In this document: one piece after another, positions 1 to 6,773 of the stretch
Layout: each line of letters opens with the position of its first letter
Position numbering within the stretch: position 1 is the first letter of the stretch
Assembly: GCA_019242435.1 (NCBI GenBank)
Contig: JAFAVN010000215.1
Coordinates: 1 to 31,220 of the forward strand
Origin: Verrucomicrobiota bacterium
GTDB taxonomy: Bacteria; Verrucomicrobiota; Verrucomicrobiia; Chthoniobacterales; JAFAMB01
Length of the DNA: 31,220 bases
Reading direction: 5' to 3'
Program-made: the position numbers and the translations under genes
The notes under the pieces: generated by a model
Told to the model about the DNA's origin: nothing
The model's input: the letters and a program-made list of their open reading frames with translations, nothing else
Databases searched by the model: none

Positions 1-343
1 GCGTAGTTTCTATTTCCGACCTTGCTTCCGGAGAACTGGTCGGCTGCGCTACCGGCGTAGGTGCCGGTGCCTGCGTCGGAGCCACCGTCGGGCTCGGCTG
101 AAGCGCTGGCCTAGCGGTTGGCGTAAAAGACGGACTACCCGCCGCCAACGGAGTAGCGGTGGTCTGCTCTTGCCGTATTACTGGTGTAGGCGAGGCACTG
201 CTCCTTTGAAAACCGCGACTCAACAGCTGTACATAGGCAAATATCCCGCCGGCCAGGAAAAAGATTACCGCGGCCAAGGCGAAAAGAGCCGGAGGCGACA
301 AAGTGATCTTCGGTTCGCTACCCTTGCGATTGGGGTCCTGCAT
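1..343 (-). CDS. Partial single-pass membrane protein with Pro/Thr/Ala-rich linker
   Basis: The reading frame starts with ATG at 343 (MQDPNRKGSEPKI...) and runs off the left edge of the window, so the C-terminus is missing. A short charged N-terminus is followed by one hydrophobic segment at about residues 17-39 (core ALFALAAVIFFLAGGIFAYV). After that comes a low-complexity stretch rich in Pro, Thr, Ala and Ser, typical of a periplasmic spacer. It starts 9 bases after the stop of the OmpA-like gene at 353-1228, on the same strand, so the two are probably one operon. The same build (membrane anchor, then flexible linker) occurs in that neighbour, so a C-terminal OmpA-like or other periplasmic domain is plausible but not visible. 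Function unknown. Confidence 0.7.
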   Translation of the reverse strand, partial: MQDPNRKGSEPKITLSPPALFALAAVIFFLAGGIFAYVQLLSRGFQRSSASPTPVIRQEQTTATPLAAGSPSFTPTARPALQPSPTVAPTQAPAPTPVAQPTSSPEARSEIETT

Positions 344-352
344 AGTCCTGTT

Positions 353-1228
353 CTAAGGTTGGACAGCCCAAACCTCTACTACCCGATTCTTTTCACGATT
401 TGTCTTATCGAAAAGCTCTTGACCACCCATCCCTACAGAGTGCATCAGGTTCGCCAATTTCAACCGAGCGGACACGAGCCTCTGCACGGTCTCTGCTCGA
501 GCACGTGAAATCTCCAAGTTGGTTGCTTCATTACCTTGAGTGTCTGCGTATCCGACAAAAATGACTACCACGGTGGGATCGCTCAACAATTTCTGAGTAT
601 CGGGCGCTTGTATTTTGGCAATCAGATCATCGACCTGACTTTGGGCAGGAGCGCTTCGCCCGGTCTGGAACTGAACCAGGGCCACCTTCTTGAACCCACG
701 TGCCCTTTCGACCTGCGCGTAAAGCTCGTCCTTATCTTTGTTGGAGAGATTGCGCATCAGATCGATTCTGGTCAGTACCGCTTTGCGTGTCGCATCTTCT
801 TCCATGGCCGCGGGGACGGCCGATGACGTAGCGTTGGGGGTGGCCTTAGTTAACGCGGCCGGACCTTGGGGCGATTCAGCGCCAACGGTGGGTGCACCCT
901 GAACCGATGCGGCAGGGGAATTCGATGACACTACCGAGGAACTCGGGCTGGCTTTAGTGCGCGTTTCGGTTTCGGCGGGCTCTACATGTGCGGTGTGCCG
1001 CCCCTCGACCATCGCATGATAGATGATGTAACCAGTCATCCCGAACGCAGCGATCATGAAAAAAGCCGTCAGACCTACGATGATCCAGACACCTCGCTGT
1101 ATCCTTTTCCGGCGCGGAACCAAGTTCTGGAAACCATCCCCGGTAGACTTGCCGGGATCGGTTGGTTTTTTGGGCATTACTCTATTTTCATCTCTGTTGA
1201 TTTGGGCCCAATTTGCACGCTTTTCCAC
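353..1228 (-). CDS. Inner-membrane-anchored OmpA-like protein
   Basis: About 291 residues from the GTG at 1228. Residues 46-72 form one membrane helix preceded by a basic run (RRKRIQR), giving a cytoplasmic N-terminus. Residues 75-145 are an Ala/Ser/Pro/Thr-rich linker. Residues about 178-291 match the OmpA C-terminal (peptidoglycan-binding) fold, with GYADTQGNEATNLEISRARAE carrying the Asp/Arg pair that contacts meso-diaminopimelate in this family, and KNRVVEVW near the end. The likely role is tethering the inner membrane to the cell wall, as in MotB/Pal-type proteins; no flagellar partner is in view. The start is uncertain. GTG 1228 lies 13-16 bases from a strong Shine-Dalgarno (1242-1250) that is better placed for an out-of-frame ATG at 1238. 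An in-frame ATG at 1177 has no clear ribosome site. Confidence 0.75.
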   Translation of the reverse strand: MEKRANWAQINRDENRVMPKKPTDPGKSTGDGFQNLVPRRKRIQRGVWIIVGLTAFFMIAAFGMTGYIIYHAMVEGRHTAHVEPAETETRTKASPSSSVVSSNSPAASVQGAPTVGAESPQGPAALTKATPNATSSAVPAAMEEDATRKAVLTRIDLMRNLSNKDKDELYAQVERARGFKKVALVQFQTGRSAPAQSQVDDLIAKIQAPDTQKLLSDPTVVVIFVGYADTQGNEATNLEISRARAETVQRLVSARLKLANLMHSVGMGGQELFDKTNREKNRVVEVWAVQP

Positions 1229-1250
1229 AGCGTGCCATTTTTCACCTCCC
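1188..1250 (-). promoter_or_regulatory. Strong Shine-Dalgarno with a 16-codon leader ORF
   Basis: On the minus strand GGGAGGTGA (1250-1242) is followed three bases later by ATG (1238). This opens a 16-codon reading frame (MARCGKACKLGPNQQR) ending in TGA at 1190-1188, ten bases before an in-frame ATG (1177) of the OmpA-like gene. It could be a leader peptide coupling translation to the downstream gene, or evidence of a one-base indel: removing one base would join this start to the OmpA frame. The whole gap to the divergent glyS start is only a few tens of bases. Confidence 0.4.
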
Positions 1251-1251
1251 T

Positions 1252-2616
1252 ATGACTGAAAAAAAGGCCGCTCTTGATCGAATGGAAAAGATTGTGAGTC
1301 TCTGCAAGAGACGCGGGTTTGTTTTCCAATCGAGCGAAATTTATGGCGGCTTGAACGGCTGTTGGGACTACGGACCACTTGGAGTCGAGCTAAGACGCAA
1401 CATAAAAGACTTCTGGTGGCGCCGAATGGTCCGGGAACGGGATGACGTAGTTGGAATGGATGGCGCTATTCTCATGAACCGTCAAGTCTGGGTAGCCAGC
1501 GGGCACGAGAGCACCTTCAGCGACCCCATGGTGGATTGCCGGAATTGCAAATCCCGATTACGCGCGGATCAATTGCCCGAAAAAAATGGCCAGAAGCAAT
1601 GCCCGGTTTGCGGCAGCGTCGATCTAACGGAGCCAAGGGCGTTCAATTTGATGTTCAAGACATTCGTCGGCGCGACCGAGGACGATTCCGCGGTTACTTA
1701 TCTGCGCCCGGAAACTGCTCAGGCGATATTTGTTCAGTTTCGAAACATTCTGGATGTCTCGCGAAAAAAGCTGCCGTTTGGTATCGCCCAGATTGGTAAA
1801 GCGTTTCGTAATGAGATTAATCCGCGCAATTTCATATTCAGGTCGCGCGAGTTTGAACAGATGGAGCTCGAATACTTCTGTTTCCCCAGCCAGGGTGCTG
1901 AGCTTCTTGAGTACTGGCTGAAAGAGCGGCTCCGATTTTATGCCGATATCGGTCTGTCATCCGACCAGTTGCACGTTCACAAGATTCCACCCGAGGAACG
2001 AGCTCATTATTCGCAGGGCACCTACGATATCGAGTTTGAGTTTCCATTTGGCGTCCAGGAGCTCGAGGGCGTCGCTTACCGTACCGACTACGATCTGGCC
2101 CAGCATCAGAATGCCAGCGGTAAACCTTTGGACTATTTCGATGAGGAAACAAAGACTCACATCGTACCTCACGTCGTGGAACCGAGCGCGGGAGTCGATC
2201 GGACAATGTTGGCAGTGCTTTGTGCAGCTTACGACGAGGAAACGGTTACGGATGAAAAAGGCAAGTCGGAAGTCAGGACCGTACTCAGGCTCCATCCGCG
2301 GGTTGCTCCGGTTAAATGCGGGGTGTTTCCTCTGCTTAAGAACAATCAACAACTGGTGAAACAAGCGCGCGAAATCGTGCAGATGTTGCAAGGCGAAATG
2401 GCGGTCTTTTATGATGAGTCCGGCGCGATCGGCCGGCGATACCGGCGGCAGGATGAAGTGGGTACCCCGTTTGGGATCACCGTCGATTTCGACACGATCG
2501 GTGAAAATGGTCCGGAAAACCGGGATACGGTTACGATTCGGTTCCGCGATTCGATGGAACAACAGCGGATCTCGATCGGTGAGATCACGGCATTCTTAAA
2601 GGAAAAGATTAGCTGA
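1252..2616 (+). CDS. glyS: Glycyl-tRNA synthetase, single-chain class II
   Basis: 454 residues from ATG 1252; the longer TTG-initiated frame from 1213 adds residues not expected in the family. The enzyme charges tRNA-Gly in the cytoplasm. It is the single-chain homodimeric type (Thermus/eukaryote-like), not the alpha2-beta2 GlyQ/GlyS type of E. coli. Hallmarks: LCKRRGFVFQSSEIYGG and WDYGPLGVEL at residues 17-46; a four-cysteine cluster C96-x2-C99 and C117-x2-C120 that probably binds zinc; class II motif 2 around FRNEINPRNFIFRSREFEQ (185-203); motif 3 VEPSAGVDRTML (309-320); and the C-terminal anticodon-binding domain from about 355 (VAPVKCGVFPL to the end). It is divergent from the OmpA-like gene with almost no gap, so its promoter must lie within that gene's 5' end. 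Confidence 0.95.
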   Translation: MTEKKAALDRMEKIVSLCKRRGFVFQSSEIYGGLNGCWDYGPLGVELRRNIKDFWWRRMVRERDDVVGMDGAILMNRQVWVASGHESTFSDPMVDCRNCKSRLRADQLPEKNGQKQCPVCGSVDLTEPRAFNLMFKTFVGATEDDSAVTYLRPETAQAIFVQFRNILDVSRKKLPFGIAQIGKAFRNEINPRNFIFRSREFEQMELEYFCFPSQGAELLEYWLKERLRFYADIGLSSDQLHVHKIPPEERAHYSQGTYDIEFEFPFGVQELEGVAYRTDYDLAQHQNASGKPLDYFDEETKTHIVPHVVEPSAGVDRTMLAVLCAAYDEETVTDEKGKSEVRTVLRLHPRVAPVKCGVFPLLKNNQQLVKQAREIVQMLQGEMAVFYDESGAIGRRYRRQDEVGTPFGITVDFDTIGENGPENRDTVTIRFRDSMEQQRISIGEITAFLKEKIS

Positions 2617-2640
2617 ACCGAAGCAGGAAGGCATAACACC

Positions 2641-2725
2641 GCGAATGGACGCGAATTGAAACGAAAAAGCCGCGCACCCGAAGGACGATCACTGATTAGA
2701 GATAGACTGATCACTACCTCCTGGC
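2641..2725. repeat. Short-word repeats in the glyS-OmpA gap
   Basis: The gap 2617-2764 holds two degenerate short repeats. At 2641-2660 the word GCGAATGGAC-GCGAATTGAA is a near-direct repeat of GCGAATKGA, similar to ACGAATGAACGCGGGAATG at about 30499-30517. At about 2687-2717 GATCACT occurs twice around GATTAGAGATAGACT. These words resemble the CACTGATTA-type words at 19081-19210. No strong hairpin or promoter is obvious. Confidence 0.35.
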
Positions 2726-2764
2726 TTCCCTTCGCTCCCATGGTATCTTCCGGCCAGCAGCAGT

Positions 2765-3778
2765 ATGGCTTATTATTCCGACGACAGCGTAGCCGATAGT
2801 GCCGTGTCGCTAATGCGCTGGCTATTACCGGCAGCAGTACTCTCTATTGCACTACATGGAGCGCTCTTCTTTGGTTTCAGCAAAAAGATCCTCCGGAGTT
2901 TCGAGACGGCGGACACTCCGCGGCTGGTCCCGCGGGTTTTCAAAGTAAACCGACTCCAAATCGACCAAAAAGCGTTAGAGCCGGAGACCAAGCAGAATAA
3001 TGAGACGGGTAAAGACTCGGCCCAAGCCGGGAGCGCCAAGGGATTAGCGCAGTTCGACGGCTCTTTCGAGCAAGATATGAAGGAGTTACGGGCTACACCA
3101 CAGGTCAGCACGCCGCAAGCTCCGGATCTAAAAGAGAAACCAACCGTCGACACTCAGGCAGCCAGGAATGCAGCCGCCAAAGCAAAAGCCGAGAGCGCCT
3201 TGGCACTCGACAAAGAGCTGAGCGACGTTCGGCAGAAGCTGGAAAATGAAAAACCGGCAGTAACGAGTCAGAGGCCGAAGTTGGCGCTAGGTAACAAAAA
3301 TAACCCCGGAAAAGCCGCCAATGAGGAGTCAGGCGACGGAAATGTGGCAGGTGATTCCGCTATCCCAACCGGGTTCAGTAATTTGGATGAGCTGCTTTCC
3401 GGATCCGGCCGTGTGGGCAACGGCACGGCGCCGATTCTCATGCCGACAGATCTGCTCTTCGATTATGATTCGGCAAATTTGCGGCCGGGAGCGACAGCCA
3501 GTCTCCAGAAACTGGGTCGGCTGATCCAGCGAAACCCACAATCCTCATTCAGGGTGGAAGGACACACTGATTCGTTCGGAAGCGACGAATACAACATGGT
3601 GCTGAGCCAGCGACGAGCTGAGACCGTGAAAGAATGGCTCGTACAGAATATGGCGATTGACCCGAACAGGATCCAAACCCAGGGGTACGGCAAAACCCGC
3701 TTGTTGGTCTCCGGTGACCGTTCGGTCGAAGAGCAACAGCTAAATCGCCGAGTCGAGATCGTGATCCATTCGAAATGA
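2765..3778 (+). CDS. TonB-like/OmpA-family envelope protein
   Basis: 337 residues from ATG 2765. Residues about 18-38 are one hydrophobic helix (LLPAAVLSIALHGALFFGF), with the Ser-x-x-x-His arrangement seen in TonB-type anchors. Residues 60-220 are a long polar linker with an Ala/Lys/Glu-rich, probably coiled stretch at 132-165 and a Gly/Asn-rich part before 222. Residues 228-337 form an OmpA-like domain: LLFDYDSANLRPGA, VEGHTDSFGSDEYNMVLSQR with the family's peptidoglycan-binding Asp and Arg, and NRRVEIVI at the end. It is likely an inner-membrane-anchored, cell-wall-binding protein. It is the third protein of this build within 3.8 kb and may share the envelope role of the minus-strand pair. 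The last four codons lie inside a long inverted repeat (3769-3920). Confidence 0.8.
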   Translation: MAYYSDDSVADSAVSLMRWLLPAAVLSIALHGALFFGFSKKILRSFETADTPRLVPRVFKVNRLQIDQKALEPETKQNNETGKDSAQAGSAKGLAQFDGSFEQDMKELRATPQVSTPQAPDLKEKPTVDTQAARNAAAKAKAESALALDKELSDVRQKLENEKPAVTSQRPKLALGNKNNPGKAANEESGDGNVAGDSAIPTGFSNLDELLSGSGRVGNGTAPILMPTDLLFDYDSANLRPGATASLQKLGRLIQRNPQSSFRVEGHTDSFGSDEYNMVLSQRRAETVKEWLVQNMAIDPNRIQTQGYGKTRLLVSGDRSVEEQQLNRRVEIVIHSK

Positions 3779-3920
3779 GCTGGGCGGAAGCTCGCCGACG
3801 ACAAATGACTGATGACAACTGGTTGCGCTGGTGAACCGCTCAGGCGTAATGCCTCCGGCTGGGCCTGTCATCTGTCATCAGTCATTGTCATAAGCGAGCC
3901 TCCGCCCAGCTCATTTCGAA
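3769..3920. repeat. Long inverted repeat overlapping a stop codon
   Basis: The left arm is 3769-3817 and the right arm 3873-3920, separated by 55 bases. In reverse complement the right arm matches the left along 48-49 positions with about five mismatches and one indel. The first 20 bases (TTCGAAATGAGCTGGGCGGA) are identical. The left arm begins inside the last codons of the OmpA-like gene and includes its TGA (3776-3778). The right arm carries TGTCATCAGTCATTGTCAT. It can fold into a large hairpin and may act as a terminator. The match at the coding end suggests an inverted duplication. Confidence 0.85.
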
Positions 3921-3958
3921 CTCCTTGAACTCCTCAGTTTCCTCCCATATTCTCTCAC

Positions 3959-4327
3959 GTGAATCCAGGAGTGGAGATTCGATATAAAATAGGGAATGAA
4001 CGGCTGGTCAAGGTGACACAGAAGGCGGCGGCCAAGTTGTCGCAACTTCTGACCCGCCAAGGCCGGCCGTCGGGGGCGCTCAGAGTTGCCGTAATCGGGG
4101 GAGGATGTTCAGGGTTGCAGTACAAAATGGATCTCGTCGACGGCCCGGCAAATCGCGACATTTTGGTTGAATCCAACCGGGTGCGCATCGTGGTTGATCC
4201 TAAGAGCGCACTTTTTGTCAGCGGTTCGGTAGTCGACTTCAGCGATGATCTGCAGAAAGGGGGCTTCAAAGTCACGAATCCCAATGCTGTAGCCCATTGC
4301 TCCTGCGGCGAAAGTTTTGCGGCATGA
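3959..4327 (+). CDS. A-type iron-sulfur cluster carrier (IscA/ErpA/HesB family)
   Basis: 122 residues from GTG 3959. A-type carriers receive Fe-S clusters and hand them to apo-enzymes. The three family cysteines are present: one in GGGCSGLQYKM (residues about 47-57) and two in the C-terminal HCSCGESFAA. The core starts at VKVTQKAAAKLSQLL, so about 16 residues precede it, a little longer than usual; GTG 3971 is a possible alternative start. No clear Shine-Dalgarno is visible. The stop overlaps the next gene's ATG (ATGA at 4324-4327), so translation is probably coupled to hscB. Operon context (hscB, hscA) supports a role in Fe-S assembly. Whether it is the IscA or ErpA type cannot be told here. 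Confidence 0.9.
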   Translation: MNPGVEIRYKIGNERLVKVTQKAAAKLSQLLTRQGRPSGALRVAVIGGGCSGLQYKMDLVDGPANRDILVESNRVRIVVDPKSALFVSGSVVDFSDDLQKGGFKVTNPNAVAHCSCGESFAA

Positions 4328-4887
4328 CCGATTTCTTTTCCGTGTTCGGATTGCAACCGCGGCCAGTCATCGACACGGCAGTTCTCAACGATCTGTTTGC
4401 GACTCGCAGTAAAACCGCGCATCCGGATCATGCGGTTAACGCTGATTTCGTTGAATTAAACGAAGCGTTTCGCACATTGAGCGATCCGGTGCGGCGCGTC
4501 GGGCATCTTTTGGCGCTGATCGGGAACGCGAACTTAGCCGAAAAAACCAGTCCGGAGATCAACCGATGGTTCGGGCCGGTGGCGACCATTGTCCAAAAAT
4601 TTGACCGAGCCTTGCAGCCCCTCGCTCGAGAGAACAGAGCGTTAATCCGCGCGGTCAAAATCGAGGAGATGCAGAGTATCGTTTCAGAGCTGGACGAAGT
4701 ATCCGGCTATCTTTCCACCGAGCAGGAGCGGCTTCTCCGGGAGCTTGTCGACATCGATGAGCGATGGCCCACAAATATGGCATCGGTGCAGCCGTCGCTA
4801 GCCAGAATCGCCGCTGATCTTCGATTCATTCAAAAATGGCTTGCGCAGATGGGTGAAAGGCGGCTTCGGTTCGAGGAGCTGCTCTAA
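4324..4887 (+). CDS. hscB: Fe-S biogenesis J-domain co-chaperone HscB
   Basis: 187 residues from ATG 4324, chosen because it overlaps the preceding stop; a longer frame from 4297 is less likely. The N-terminal J-domain covers residues 1-75, with the HPD signature (H33-P34-D35) that stimulates Hsp70 ATPase and FVELNEAFRTLSDPVRR matching J-domain helix III. The C-terminal half (about 90-187) is helical and charged, as expected for the HscB domain that binds the scaffold protein IscU, but is too divergent to match residue by residue. Its length fits HscB (about 170-175 in E. coli). The stop overlaps the start of the Hsp70 gene (TAATG). It would recruit that Hsp70 to the cluster scaffold. Confidence 0.88.
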   Translation: MTDFFSVFGLQPRPVIDTAVLNDLFATRSKTAHPDHAVNADFVELNEAFRTLSDPVRRVGHLLALIGNANLAEKTSPEINRWFGPVATIVQKFDRALQPLARENRALIRAVKIEEMQSIVSELDEVSGYLSTEQERLLRELVDIDERWPTNMASVQPSLARIAADLRFIQKWLAQMGERRLRFEELL

Positions 4888-6725
4888 TGACTGACATTGT
4901 TGGAATCGATCTGGGGACCACGAATTCTCTAATCGGCATCATGGACTCGGGATTCCCGATTATCCTGGCCGATAAAGAGGGACTGCGGCTTACCCCGTCA
5001 GTGGTGCATTACCCTGCATCTGGCGAACCCGTAGTCGGCCGGACTGCCGCGCGGATGCGAGTAATCGCCCCCGAAAGAACCATCTTTTCTGTCAAGCGAC
5101 TCATGGGCCGCCGGCCAGGCGAGACGGATAAAGATACTTTTCCTTTTTCCGTGGCTGAAGCTCAAGGAAAAGTCTCCATCTCGGTTGGGGAGAAAAGCAC
5201 CACGCCCGAAGAAGTTTCCAGCCTGATTCTCCGCAAATTGAAAACCAACGCGGAACAAGGCTTGGGCCGATCAGTCGACCGCGCGGTGATTACGGTGCCG
5301 GCGTACTTCAACGATTTGCAGCGCCAAGCCACAAAGCGAGCCGGAGAGATGGCCGGGTTCGCGGTCGAACGTATCATCAACGAACCAACAGCAGCTGCTC
5401 TGGCTTACGGACTTGACCGGCTAAAGGACCGCTCGAAAATCGCGGTATACGACCTTGGGGGCGGTACGTTTGATATTTCCATTCTGGAGCTTAACGAAGG
5501 GGTTTTCCGGGTGTTGTCGACCAACGGAAACACCCGTCTCGGTGGTGACGATATCGATCGTGAGCTGGTGCGTTTGCTGGAAGAGCGTATCACCGCTCGG
5601 CACCCGGAAATCCGCAACGATTTGAAAACTGCGGCGCTTCTGGCACAACTGCGGGAACTGGCTCATGACGCGAAGCTTCGGTTATCGGAAGAACCCGCAG
5701 TACAGATCGATATCCCATTCTTACCCGGGAACCGTCGCTTTGGGTATCTCCTGGCGCGGCGAGAGTTGGAAGCGCTTGCGCGTCCAATCATTCGAAGAAC
5801 GCGTTCGCATTGTCTACGATCGATGGATGACGCTAAGCTTTCACCGCATGACCTGGACGAAGTCATCCTAGTCGGGGGCGTCACGCGGATGCCGCTCGTT
5901 CGCCAGTTTGTGGCTGAGATTTTCCAGCGTTTACCGAACACTTCGCAAAACCCGGACGAAGCGGTGGCCGTCGGGGCGACCATTCAAGCAGGCATTCTTT
6001 CGGGCGATATCCAGAGCATTGTCCTGCTCGACGTCACCCCGTTATCCTTGGGAATCGAAACATTCGGTGGGCTGATGAACGTGATCATACCCCGGAATTC
6101 AACCATCCCCTGCAAAGCTGGCGAGATGTTCACCAACGCCGTCGCAAATCAAAAGTCGATGTGGATTAAGGTCCTTCAGGGAGAACGCGAGCTGGCGAAA
6201 GACAATTGGGAATTAGGAAGCTTCGAAATTGAATTTGCCCGGGTACCGAAGGGGGTAGCCCGGGTAGGCGTACAATTTGAGATTGATGCCAACGGCATTC
6301 TACACGTACTGGCTCGGGACACGAGCACCGGCCGTGAAAGGGTCCTCGATTTAACCAGCGCAGTAGATGTCTCGGATGAAACGGTTGAAAAGATGATCGC
6401 GGAGTCTTTGGACCACGCCTTCGACGATATGGCGGAACGAGTTTGGACCGAGACCGCCATCAAAAGCAATGAACTGCTGCCCGCGGTTAAAAGCGCGTTG
6501 ACTCTAGTTGGTGACCAATTGACCGACAGAAACCGGGAAGAAATCGAGAGATTGGTTAGCGCCGTGACCGAAGCCCTGGAGAGTAAAGACATACAAAAAC
6601 TGAAAGCGGCTAACGCCGCCCTCGATGAAGGCACCCAGCACCTGGCAACCCTGCTGATCGACCGGGCGATGGCGGAAGCCGAAAAAAGACGGGCGCAACG
6701 GCCCCCACCCACCGGCAGCCGATAG
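4887..6725 (+). CDS. hscA: Hsp70-family chaperone HscA
   Basis: 612 residues from ATG 4887, close to E. coli HscA (616) and shorter than DnaK (638). Nucleotide-binding domain: phosphate-1 loop VGIDLGTTNS (5-14), INEPTAAALAYG (164-175), phosphate-2 YDLGGGTFDIS (188-198), and adenosine site VILVGGVTRMP (326-336). The interdomain linker VLLDVTPLSLGIET is at about 379-392. The substrate-binding beta domain runs to about 490 and a helical lid to the end. It lacks a DnaK-like acidic tail, ending in a basic, Pro-rich RRAQRPPPTGSR. With HscB and the A-type carrier upstream, it is expected to drive cluster release from IscU. No iscU, iscS or ferredoxin gene is in the window. A specialised second DnaK is the alternative. 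Confidence 0.88.
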   Translation: MTDIVGIDLGTTNSLIGIMDSGFPIILADKEGLRLTPSVVHYPASGEPVVGRTAARMRVIAPERTIFSVKRLMGRRPGETDKDTFPFSVAEAQGKVSISVGEKSTTPEEVSSLILRKLKTNAEQGLGRSVDRAVITVPAYFNDLQRQATKRAGEMAGFAVERIINEPTAAALAYGLDRLKDRSKIAVYDLGGGTFDISILELNEGVFRVLSTNGNTRLGGDDIDRELVRLLEERITARHPEIRNDLKTAALLAQLRELAHDAKLRLSEEPAVQIDIPFLPGNRRFGYLLARRELEALARPIIRRTRSHCLRSMDDAKLSPHDLDEVILVGGVTRMPLVRQFVAEIFQRLPNTSQNPDEAVAVGATIQAGILSGDIQSIVLLDVTPLSLGIETFGGLMNVIIPRNSTIPCKAGEMFTNAVANQKSMWIKVLQGERELAKDNWELGSFEIEFARVPKGVARVGVQFEIDANGILHVLARDTSTGRERVLDLTSAVDVSDETVEKMIAESLDHAFDDMAERVWTETAIKSNELLPAVKSALTLVGDQLTDRNREEIERLVSAVTEALESKDIQKLKAANAALDEGTQHLATLLIDRAMAEAEKRRAQRPPPTGSR

Positions 6726-6742
6726 CGTGCCGCGAAGGCACC

Positions 6743-6773
6743 TTAAGATTTTGGCCTGAGGCTAAAACCTTAA
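6743..6773. terminator. Bidirectional terminator between hscA and the phoR-like gene
   Basis: A 14-position stem with a TGA loop. The left arm TTAAGATTTTGGCC pairs with GGCTAAAACCTTAA, with one A/C mismatch and one G-U pair. The A/T-rich arms give U-rich tails in both directions. It serves two convergent genes and contains the TAA stop of the histidine kinase gene (6770-6772). Confidence 0.75.

Noticed and set aside
1957..2562. 201-codon minus-strand frame antisense to glyS
   Set aside because: Shadow of a well-conserved synthetase gene; no recognisable domain.
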